Assembly: GCA_045627805.1 (NCBI GenBank)
Contig: JAZQOJ010000001.1
Span: forward strand, 1 to 27,189
Origin: UBA1756 sp045627805
GTDB taxonomy: Bacteria > Bacteroidota > Bacteroidia > Bacteroidales > WCHB1-69
Direction: 5' to 3'
Length of the DNA stretch: 27,189 nucleotides
A program made the translations under genes and the position numbers. Of the stretch, positions 7,407 through 13,760 are shown one piece after another. Every line of letters begins with the position of its first letter. Within the stretch, counting starts at the first letter, position 1. The notes below the pieces were generated by a model. It was not told where the DNA came from. It searched no databases and saw only the letters and a list, made by a program, of their open reading frames with translations.

Positions 7407-7414
7407 TATCTTTG
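7407..7414 (+). promoter_or_regulatory. Promoter -7 box of a headless cassette
   Basis: TATCTTTG lies 22 bases before an ATG-CC start. It is the third copy of the box-leader arrangement in this array. Confidence 0.55.
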
Positions 7415-7436
7415 CCCCCGCAAAACACCAAAAAAC

Positions 7437-7508
7437 ATGCCCGCCACCAAACCCTCAACCCTTCACCCTAACCCCTGCCCCTCGGTGTGGCTGCACTTCA
7501 TTCTATGA
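7437..7508 (+). pseudogene. Orphan cassette leader without an RHS tip
   Basis: A 23-codon frame (MPATKPSTLHPNPCPSVWLH, then FIL) starts with the same ATG-CC and Pro/Asn/Thr-rich leader style as cassettes 2, 4 and 5. It stops where the GCGGCGTTGCCC tip should begin. It is best read as the scar of a lost or never completed cassette. Confidence 0.4.
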
Positions 7509-7774
7509 TAATGGGACAATAATACCGAATGGGGTATCGCAATGGAGAAAGACACAGAATGTAGCGTTCCCGACCATATAAATGAAGCCAATGGTAACAA
7601 TACGTCCCACCCACAAAATGGTCACAAATAATCCGTTGCACAATCATTCTTGGTAAGGGTGTCATCTTATTCTTTTGCAATGAGATAAACATCAAATTTG
7701 CATATTTCAAGTACAATCCATTTTCGGTCATTACCAATCTTGTTTTCCACCCTTCACAGCCCGCCCATTCTCAC

Positions 7775-7782
7775 TACCTTTG
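7775..7782 (+). promoter_or_regulatory. Possible promoter -7 box for the phage island
   Basis: TACCTTTG matches TAnnTTTG. It overlaps the TTG that would give the longest version of the first phage gene, which argues against that TTG as the start. Confidence 0.4.
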
Positions 7783-7806
7783 CAGCTGACAAAAGGCAGG
7801 CAAGAG

Positions 7807-8238
7807 GTGACCATCGGTGAGCTTACGAGACGAGCGAGGACTGCGGTCGAGGGATACCCGCAGATGAAGCGTGAGGCGGCTGAAGCGCTGTCCCCCGAAG
7901 TTACGCTGCTCAACAGGGAGCAGATGATGGAGGGCGTGACGGCGCAGGAGATGCCGATAGCACCCGCATACTCGCCGTACACGCAGCGTCTGAAACGCCT
8001 TGCGGGGCAACCGTCCGACAGAGTGACGCTGTTCAGCACGGGCGCGTTCCAGGAAGGCATGTTCACGAAGGTGGAGGGAGACAGGCTCGTCACCGGCAGC
8101 ACTGATCCCAAGACCGACATCCTGACGGCGAAGTACGGCGAGTCCATCTTCGGACTGACGGACGCAAACGCCGACAGACTGAAACGGCGTTCCATCGAAC
8201 TGCTGCTTGCCAAAATAAGGGACATTCTAAAGGTGTAG
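7807..8238 (+). CDS. Phage head-tail/tail completion-like protein
   Basis: About 143 residues. The start VTIGELTRRARTAVEGYP resembles small virion proteins of Bacteroidales phages that lie just before the tail genes and begin 'M(I)TIGEL'; this is recalled and not searched. The middle (QMMEGVTAQEMPIAPAYSPY, then a Lys/Arg stretch) and the end (a TLFSTGAFQ motif, YGESIFGLTD) fit the gp10/virion-morphogenesis style of protein. The GTG at 7807 is chosen because it places TIGEL at the N-terminus; the TTG at 7780 and the ATG at 7864 are alternatives. It is GC-rich, unlike the RHS genes on its left, and is followed after 7 bases by the next phage gene. Confidence 0.55.
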   Translation: MTIGELTRRARTAVEGYPQMKREAAEALSPEVTLLNREQMMEGVTAQEMPIAPAYSPYTQRLKRLAGQPSDRVTLFSTGAFQEGMFTKVEGDRLVTGSTDPKTDILTAKYGESIFGLTDANADRLKRRSIELLLAKIRDILKV

Positions 8239-8245
8239 TTGAAAA

Positions 8246-8440
8246 ATGCTTGGATGCGAGGATGAGCAGAGGACGAGGCAGACATACGGAAACCAGAGGC
8301 GGCTGGCGGCCATCAGCGCCGAGATCACTGGGCAGAGGTACGTCGTATACAGGGACGGAAGGGGGCTCTTCCACTTCTGCCGATACGACGAATGGGACGA
8401 CGGCTACGGCACCCCCGTCGAGGTTGTACCGCAACATTGA
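8246..8440 (+). CDS. Small phage protein of unknown function
   Basis: A 64-residue acidic and aromatic protein containing GQRYVVYRDGRGLFHFCRYD and then EWDDGYG. The composition is that of a real small protein, whereas the overlapping frame gives low-complexity Thr/Gly/Ser sequence. It lies in a compact phage gene order, 7 bases after one gene and overlapping or touching the next. No function is known to me. Confidence 0.55.
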   Translation: MLGCEDEQRTRQTYGNQRRLAAISAEITGQRYVVYRDGRGLFHFCRYDEWDDGYGTPVEVVPQH

Positions 8441-9044
8441 TGAGATGCCCCTGGCGGCATTCGTGGACGTGCTGTGCGACGGCAACCTCTCATCACTCTA
8501 CGACGGCAACCCGCCGCAAAACCGCGACCAGACGCTTGAGAAGCGGCATTTCGAATCGCTGCACACCGAGTACACGCAGAGGATGCTCGACGACGACGTC
8601 TCCGTGTACGAGAACCTGAAACGGATGGCGATAGCGCTGTCCTCGATACGCATGCTGGAGGCGGCGGTGATGCTTGCGAAGGACGGCAGCCTCTCTGACG
8701 AAGAGTGTCTGAGGATACTCCGTTCCAACGGCGTGCGGCTCACCAACGACAACGACAGGAACGTGGTCGTGCTGTCCTCGATGCTCGGCAAGGCGATAAG
8801 AAGGTACAAAGATGCGAGGGAGAAGTACGACGCGCAACTCGCACAGGGCGGCAGACAGGACAGGAAGCACTTCATGTCGCTGCTGGCGGGGATGTCGAGC
8901 CACTTCGGGTTCTCCATACCGTTCATGGCGACCACCGTCGGGGAGTTCTGCGCCCTGTACCGGCAGATGACCAACGAGATACGGGAAATGAGGAGCAGGC
9001 AGGCGCAGCAGAGGAAGCAGAACGACCTCAGGAGAAAGAGATAA
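8424..9044 (+). CDS. Phage tail-region protein, position of a tail assembly chaperone
   Basis: About 206 residues from the TTG at 8424 (LYRNIDEMPLAAFVDVLCDG...). The ATG at 8445 is the alternative and would lose the YRNIDE motif, which I recall at the start of related Bacteroidales phage proteins. The frame is open back to 8250, but that part is a shadow of the small gene before it. The protein is helical and charged: VYENLKRMAIALSSIRMLEAA, a kinase-unlike RYKDAREKYDAQ segment, and a basic end rich in Q, R and K. It lies directly before the tape-measure gene, where tail chaperones are encoded in siphophages. The role is inferred from position. Confidence 0.6.
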   Translation: MYRNIDEMPLAAFVDVLCDGNLSSLYDGNPPQNRDQTLEKRHFESLHTEYTQRMLDDDVSVYENLKRMAIALSSIRMLEAAVMLAKDGSLSDEECLRILRSNGVRLTNDNDRNVVVLSSMLGKAIRRYKDAREKYDAQLAQGGRQDRKHFMSLLAGMSSHFGFSIPFMATTVGEFCALYRQMTNEIREMRSRQAQQRKQNDLRRKR

Positions 9045-9062
9045 CGGATTAGGTTTTTGGTT

Positions 9063-11216
9063 ATGGCAGAGAGCATAGACAGGATAATAGCGGAAGAGGC
9101 GTTCGACCAGCTCAAGCAGCTGCTGTCGGGACTGGAGGCGTGCGACGCGAAGATGCAGGAGTTCATCAAGACGGTGGACTCACTCAAGAAGTCATTGGAG
9201 GGCTCCAAGGGGCTGAAACAGGTCGGCGAGGAATACGAGAAGCTCGTCACCGCCACCGAGAAACTCAACAAGGCGACCGAGGAGAAGGTGAGGATCGAGG
9301 AGAAGGTGGAGAATGAATGCCGTTCGCTCGCAGTGTACGTCGCCAAGGAACGTGAGGAATACCGGAAGGGCGGCGAGGCGATGTCCGAGCATCAGCGGAA
9401 GATGCAGTCGGTGGCCGAGACGATGGTGGACCAGCAGCGCAGGCTCCAGTCCGTCACCGAGCAGCTGAAGGCGGCAAGGGCCGAGTATGCGGAGAGCGGA
9501 AGAAGCAGTGGGGAACTCAAGACCCGCATAGCCGAACTGATGGTCGAGGAGGCGAAGCTCAAGGAGAGCATAGCCGACGGCAGCAAGGAGTTCAAGAACC
9601 GCATCACCGAGAGCCAGAACGAGGAGGGCAGCCTCAGGTCGAAGGCGGCGCTCCTCTCCCAGTTGAAACAGCAGTACGAATCATTGTCCGAGAGCGAGCG
9701 CAACAACTCGGCCGTGGGTGGCGAACTGCGGCAGCAGATGTCGGCACTGGACGCCGAGCTGAAGGAGGCCAAGACATCGGGCGGCGGCATCACGAGGACG
9801 TTCGGGGACACCACCATCAGCGTGGGCAGGCTGAAGCTCGAACTGCGCGAGATGATGGAGGGCATCCAGGCGGAGACCTTCGTGTTCCAGGAACTGAGGA
9901 ACGCCATAGCCGACCAGAACGGGAAGGTCGCCGAGGCGGCGCGGGTCCACGGACAGGGCAGCGCGGAATACAGGAACGAGGCGGAGAGGCTGCAGGAACT
10001 CCAGCGGGCCCACGCCGAGGCGGGAGACAAGATCGAGGAAATGCGCAAGAAGGCCGGCGGGCTGAAGGACATCATAGCGGACACCAACGACGCTATCGTG
10101 GCATGGTCCAGCGACACCGCCAACGTGGACGCGGTGGTAACTGGACTCGACACGGTGGTGCAGGGCTACACGTTGGTTCAGGGTTCGATGGCGGCACTGG
10201 GCATAGAGAGCCAGGAACTGGTGGACGCGTTCGCCAAGGTCAAGCTCATGCAGGAGGGTGTGAACGCGGTGCAGAAGATTGCCGACAACCTGACGAAGGA
10301 GAGCGTGTTCAAGTCGAAGATGATGGCGGCGTGGAACAAGATCCGCACCGCATACATCGAGGCGCAGACGAAGGCGTTACTGAAGAAGAATGTCGCGGAA
10401 AAGGCCGATAATGCCGAGACAATCCGCAATACCGCAGCGGGAAAGGCGAATATCGCGGTGAAAAAGACGGATGTCGTCGCAACGAACACGGCGACTGCCG
10501 CAACGGGCGGACTTGTCGTCGCCGAAAAGACAGCCACCGTCACCTCGTTCTCACTCACGGCGGCGCTGAAGGCGGTCGGGGCCGCCATCAAGTCGATACC
10601 CGTCATCGGGTGGATACTGGCCGCGGTTGCGGCACTCGGCACGCTCATAGGGCTGATAGTGTCCGCCAACAGGGAGGAATCCGAAGGGGAACGGCTCCAG
10701 AAGGAGAAGGAGGCAAGGCAGCAGGCCATCAACGACTGCTATGCGAAGGCGAGGGAAGCGGTCTCCAAGGAGACGATGGAACTTGTCGCCAAGTACGGAG
10801 TGTCGAACTGGTACGAATGGAATATGCGGGAGTACGGATGCAAATGGGACTGTGAGACCGAGTATATGAACAGAGACTGTGAGGGAACGGTTGCGGACTT
10901 GGATTTCGAGTCGCCATGGTCTCCGCCGATTGAGTTCCTACGCAACATCCAGAAGATGTTCCCGAATTTGGATTTCCGTCTCGCGTACATGGAGACGGGC
11001 TGCTGGTTTGCCGGAGTGGCGGAGACACAGAGGGACGGTGACGGAGAGGCAAGGATTTCCGTCTGCGATGCCGATCCCGAATACCGTGACGAGAACGATG
11101 TCGTAATAGATTGTACAGATTACGTGGCGTTCAACGAGTACAAGCGCAAGCACGAGGTGCGTCTTGTCAATCCATGCGAACCACGGATGTATTTAGACTG
11201 CGAGCCCGACGACTGA
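9063..11216 (+). CDS. Chimeric phage tape-measure protein ending in an Api92/YubB-like domain
   Basis: 717 residues from the ATG at 9063. Residues about 1-350 are a long Glu/Lys/Gln-rich coiled coil, and an Ala-rich helical region follows. A hydrophobic segment lies at about 505-535 (IKSIPVIGWILAAVAALGTL). This is the profile of a tail tape-measure protein, which sets tail length and passes DNA through the membrane. From about residue 570 the character changes to VSNWYEWNMREYGCKWDC, then a PWSPPIEFL motif and FPNLDFRLAYMETG. That pattern belongs to Api92-like/YubB ferredoxin-fold phage proteins (NWYDWR..NWGTKWD; F.T.WSPP), normally separate genes. The protein is therefore an in-frame fusion, and short for a tape measure, so it is probably not functional as one. 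A strong terminator follows. Confidence 0.7.
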   Translation: MAESIDRIIAEEAFDQLKQLLSGLEACDAKMQEFIKTVDSLKKSLEGSKGLKQVGEEYEKLVTATEKLNKATEEKVRIEEKVENECRSLAVYVAKEREEYRKGGEAMSEHQRKMQSVAETMVDQQRRLQSVTEQLKAARAEYAESGRSSGELKTRIAELMVEEAKLKESIADGSKEFKNRITESQNEEGSLRSKAALLSQLKQQYESLSESERNNSAVGGELRQQMSALDAELKEAKTSGGGITRTFGDTTISVGRLKLELREMMEGIQAETFVFQELRNAIADQNGKVAEAARVHGQGSAEYRNEAERLQELQRAHAEAGDKIEEMRKKAGGLKDIIADTNDAIVAWSSDTANVDAVVTGLDTVVQGYTLVQGSMAALGIESQELVDAFAKVKLMQEGVNAVQKIADNLTKESVFKSKMMAAWNKIRTAYIEAQTKALLKKNVAEKADNAETIRNTAAGKANIAVKKTDVVATNTATAATGGLVVAEKTATVTSFSLTAALKAVGAAIKSIPVIGWILAAVAALGTLIGLIVSANREESEGERLQKEKEARQQAINDCYAKAREAVSKETMELVAKYGVSNWYEWNMREYGCKWDCETEYMNRDCEGTVADLDFESPWSPPIEFLRNIQKMFPNLDFRLAYMETGCWFAGVAETQRDGDGEARISVCDADPEYRDENDVVIDCTDYVAFNEYKRKHEVRLVNPCEPRMYLDCEPDD

Positions 11217-11290
11217 TGTTCGGGATGTGTTCAGTGGAATAGAAAAGGTCGGATGTCGGTTTCTGGTTTTCGCATGGTTTCGTCCGACCC

Positions 11291-11319
11291 AGCAGGTCAT
11301 AAACGGCCTGCTCTTTTTT
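11291..11319 (+). terminator. Intrinsic terminator after the phage island
   Basis: The stem AGCAGGTC / GGCCTGCT (8 pairs, one G-U) has loop ATAAAC and is followed by CTTTTTT. A second inverted pair, GGTCGGA at 11247 and TCCGACC at 11283, lies just before it. Confidence 0.8.
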
Positions 11320-11488
11320 GGGGAGAAAGTGACATTGATCTTTCCAAAAAACGAACTGACATTTGACTGACGTTGATTAAAAACCACACTCTTTTGAGAT
11401 TGATTGAATTATGAAAAACGACAGATTCTAAATGGCTCAAAAAAGTGATTGGTCGAATTTGTAGTTCAGGATTAGTTCAGGATGAAAG

Positions 11489-11530
11489 AAAAAGGACTCA
11501 CAACATTTGTTGTAAGTCCTTGATTTTCAG
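11489..11530 (-). terminator. Terminator of the tRNA-Pro/Arg unit, repeat copy 1
   Basis: A 14-bp stem (one G-U on the minus strand) at 11492-11505 and 11508-11521 is followed on the minus strand by a T-rich run. The 42-bp sequence is identical to that at 11863-11904. Confidence 0.85.
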
Positions 11531-11533
11531 ATG

Positions 11534-11607
11534 TGATTCCGCCGCGACTCGAACGCGGAACCTGCTGCTTAGAAGGCAGCTGCTCTATCCAGTTGAGCTA
11601 CGGAACC
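11534..11607 (-). tRNA. tRNA-Arg (anticodon UCU)
   Basis: A 74-base cloverleaf on the minus strand. The acceptor GGTTCCG pairs with CGGAATC, the anticodon stem GCTGC/GCAGC has loop CTTCTAA, and the T arm is CCGCG-TTCGAGT-CGCGG. CCA is not encoded. Its 5' end is 9 bases from the 3' end of tRNA-Pro, so the two are co-transcribed, and its 3' end faces the phage island. Confidence 0.95.
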
Positions 11608-11616
11608 TCCGTTTTG

Positions 11617-11689
11617 TCGGGATAGCCAGACTCGAACTGACGACCTCTTGCTCCCAAAGCAAGCATACTACCAACTGTACTATATCCCG
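11617..11689 (-). tRNA. tRNA-Pro (anticodon UGG)
   Basis: A 73-base cloverleaf on the minus strand. The acceptor CGGGATA pairs with TATCCCG, and the anticodon stem CTTGC/GCAAG has loop TTTGGGA. CCA is not encoded. It is the first gene of the Pro-Arg unit, just after the TATTTTTG box. Confidence 0.95.
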
Positions 11690-11702
11690 CTTTTTGAGTT
11701 TG

Positions 11703-11710
11703 CAAAAATA
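11703..11710 (-). promoter_or_regulatory. Promoter -7 box of the tRNA-Pro/Arg unit
   Basis: The minus strand reads TATTTTTG (TAnnTTTG), 13 bases before the mature 5' end of tRNA-Pro. A TTG at 11733-11735 lies at about -33 distance. Confidence 0.65.
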
Positions 11711-11862
11711 CAACTTTTTTCTTTATCCTAAACAACTTCCGCTCATTTTATGAAAAAAACTTTGATTTACTCACTAACTATCACACCCTAAGTATTTTAC
11801 AATCAGAAACAGTGGATTCACCCCACCCGCCAGACGGATTCAATTCTAAGTCAGAAAATAAA

Positions 11863-11904
11863 AAAAAGGACTCACAACATTTGTTGTAAGTCCTTGATTT
11901 TCAG
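11863..11904 (-). terminator. Terminator of tRNA-Val, repeat copy 2
   Basis: It is identical over 42 bp to 11489-11530, with the same 14-bp stem and, on the minus strand, a T run read from the A-rich 11858-11867. It begins directly after the encoded CCA of tRNA-Val. Confidence 0.85.
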
Positions 11905-11907
11905 TGG

Positions 11908-11982
11908 TGGGAACAACAGGAGTCGAACCTGTGACCCTCTGCTTGTAAGGCAGATGCTCTAAACCAACTGAGCTATGCTCCC
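11908..11982 (-). tRNA. tRNA-Val (anticodon UAC)
   Basis: A 75-base cloverleaf on the minus strand. The acceptor GGGAGCA pairs with TGTTCCC (one G-U), the anticodon stem TCTGC/GCAGA has loop CTTACAA, and the T arm carries GGTTCGACTCC. CCA is encoded (minus strand of 11905-11907), unlike in the two neighbouring tRNAs. Confidence 0.95.
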
Positions 11983-12003
11983 TTCCTCAATTGTTTGAGG
12001 TTG

Positions 12004-12011
12004 CAAAAATA
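12004..12011 (-). promoter_or_regulatory. Promoter -7 box of tRNA-Val
   Basis: The minus strand reads TATTTTTG followed by CAA, the same box and position as for the Pro/Arg unit. Confidence 0.65.
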
Positions 12012-12092
12012 CATCTTTTTTCAATATTGTCAACATTTTTTTGAAAAAAAATTCAATAATATCTTATTCATTGATTATAAATGAATTACATA

Positions 12093-13643
12093 TTATTTCG
12101 GCTGCAATTTAATGAATGGAATCATCATTTCCTCTAATGAAATGCCGCCGTGTTGGAAGGTATTCTTGTAATAATTGACATAATAGGCGTAATTCGTGGG
12201 ATAAGCCAGGAACGAATTGCCAGTGGTGAAAACGAACGAAGAAGTCAGATTTTCCTTGGGCAAGAAAATATCTTCCGGGTGCTTCACCTCGTAAATGTCC
12301 TTCGAGTTGCAGTCGAGCTGGCGGCCCACCTTGTAGCGCAAATTGCTGTTGGTGTTCTTGTCGCCGATGATTTTCACCGGCTTGTCAATCTTGATGGTGC
12401 CGTGGTCGGTGGTGATGCAAATGGGCACGCGCTTCTCCGACAAGAACTTGATCATATCGAGCATTACCGAATTGGCGAACCAGGTGGCCGTGACATTGCG
12501 GTACGACTTCTCGTCGCTGGCCAACTCGCGAATCAGGTCCACATCCGTGCGAGCGTGCGACAGCATATCCACAAAGTTGAAAACCACCACGTTGAGCGGA
12601 TTCTGCAATTGGTTGTGAAGCCCGTCAAAGACCTTTTTGCCGAAATCCATATTCAGGATTTTCGAGAAACTGGTCTTGCAACTTTTTCCGAAACGCTTCA
12701 GATATTCGTCGAGCAGGGGCTGCTCGAACTGGTTTTTCCCGCCCTCGTCGTTCTCGTTCAGCCAGTACTGCGGATACTTCTTGGAAATCTCCAACGGCAT
12801 CAGTCCCGCAAACATCGCATTGCGCGCATAATGCGTGGCCGTCGGCAAAATGCTGTAAAACAGCGTTTCCTCATCAACCCGGTAATAAGGCAGAATATAC
12901 GGCAGAATCGTTTTCCACTGGTCGTAGCGCAGATTGTCAATCACAAACAGGAACGTTGACGGATTCGCATCCAGCATCGGGAAAAGTTTCTCCTTCAGGA
13001 TGGTGTGCGAAAAAAGCGGCTTCTCCGCCGACTTTCCGCTAAGCCAGTCCTGGTAATTCTTCACCACGAACTTGGCGAACTGCGTGTTCGCTTCCACCTT
13101 CTGGTCGGCCAGAATGTCGGCCACTCCCCCATCCTCAATCTTGTCAAGTTTCAGTTCCCAATTCACCAGTTCCTTGTAAATGAGCTCCCACTCTTGCAAC
13201 GTGCGGCTGTCGGAAATCTTCAGCGAAATGTCGCGGAAGGCCTGCTGGTAGTCCATCGTGCTGCGCTCCGACTGGATCTGCGTCTGCTCCACATTCTTTT
13301 TCAAGCAAAGCAGAATCTGGTTGGGATTCACGGGCTTAATCAGATAATCAGCTATGTTAGAGCCGATTGCATCTTCCATAATGTGTTCTTCTTCGCTCTT
13401 TGTAATCATCACCACGGGCGTGTGCGGCTGAATGGTTTTGATGTGCTTCAACGTCTCAATGCCGCTCAGTCCAGGCATATTCTCATCCAGGAAAATAATG
13501 TCAATGTTCTCGTGTGCCAGCACGTCGATGGCCTCGTTGCCACTCACCGTCGGAATCACTTTATAACCTTTTTTTTCCAAAAAAAGAATGTGCGGTTTCA
13601 ACAAGTCTATCTCGTCATCAGCCCAAAGAATGGTAGTGCTCAT
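12093..13643 (-). CDS. porX: PorX-type response regulator with PglZ phosphatase-like domain
   Basis: 516 residues, close to the roughly 518 of Porphyromonas gingivalis PorX. Residues 1-120 are a CheY-like receiver with acidic D9-D10, phospho-acceptor D53 (IIFLDENMPG), VVMITKS and the LIKPVNP lysine. A helical linker follows. From about residue 200 comes a PglZ/alkaline-phosphatase-fold domain: FLFVIDNLRYDQW (D236), the TATHYARNAMFAG motif, NFVDMLSHAR and ITTDHG, which are its metal-binding positions. In the known system PorX, with the sensor PorY, controls T9SS gene expression, and its PglZ domain cleaves phosphodiesters. ATG 13643 (MSTTILWADDE) is chosen; an 11-residue in-frame extension is not needed. 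It lies beside a T9SS cargo gene on the same strand. Confidence 0.9.
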   Translation of the reverse strand: MSTTILWADDEIDLLKPHILFLEKKGYKVIPTVSGNEAIDVLAHENIDIIFLDENMPGLSGIETLKHIKTIQPHTPVVMITKSEEEHIMEDAIGSNIADYLIKPVNPNQILLCLKKNVEQTQIQSERSTMDYQQAFRDISLKISDSRTLQEWELIYKELVNWELKLDKIEDGGVADILADQKVEANTQFAKFVVKNYQDWLSGKSAEKPLFSHTILKEKLFPMLDANPSTFLFVIDNLRYDQWKTILPYILPYYRVDEETLFYSILPTATHYARNAMFAGLMPLEISKKYPQYWLNENDEGGKNQFEQPLLDEYLKRFGKSCKTSFSKILNMDFGKKVFDGLHNQLQNPLNVVVFNFVDMLSHARTDVDLIRELASDEKSYRNVTATWFANSVMLDMIKFLSEKRVPICITTDHGTIKIDKPVKIIGDKNTNSNLRYKVGRQLDCNSKDIYEVKHPEDIFLPKENLTSSFVFTTGNSFLAYPTNYAYYVNYYKNTFQHGGISLEEMMIPFIKLQPK

Positions 13644-13702
13644 AATTTCAAATTTTATACGAATTAAAAACGCCAAGGTTTGGAAAATGTTGTAAAGAGA
13701 AG

Positions 13703-13733
13703 AAAAAAACGGAGATCCTGCCGGGACCTCCGT
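13703..13733 (-). terminator. Intrinsic terminator of the C10 protease gene
   Basis: On the minus strand a 10-bp stem (ACGGAGGTCC / GGATCTCCGT, one G-U) with a 5-base loop is followed by six or more T. It lies 27 bases after the protease stop. Confidence 0.85.
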
Positions 13734-13760
13734 TCACTTTTACATATTAAATATTGTAAA

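Larger units (their letters stand above)
7353..7806. other. Junction between the RHS array and the phage island
   Basis: This holds a headless cassette start (7407-7508) followed by about 260 bases with no recognisable gene, then a TACCTTTG box (7775-7782) before the phage genes. Base composition switches from AT-rich to GC-rich near 7780. Confidence 0.55.
11217..11533. other. Non-coding stretch between phage island and tRNA genes
   Basis: No gene is seen. It holds the phage-side terminator, a perfect 11-bp tandem repeat TAGTTCAGGAT (11462-11472 and 11473-11483), and the terminator of the tRNA-Pro/Arg unit on the other strand. Confidence 0.6.

Noticed and set aside
7498..7737. 79-residue open frame on the minus strand between the RHS array and the phage island
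   Set aside because: The composition (Tyr/Ile/Cys-rich with no clear domain) looks random, and there is no promoter box or partner gene.
8250..8423. N-terminal 58 residues of the long frame ending at 9044
   Set aside because: Low-complexity Thr/Gly/Ser/Arg sequence that is the shadow of the better small gene at 8246-8440. The real start is 8424 or 8445.
12060..12092. AT-rich palindrome as terminator of porX
   Set aside because: TTCATT...AATGAA is short and AT-only with no T-run, too weak to call.
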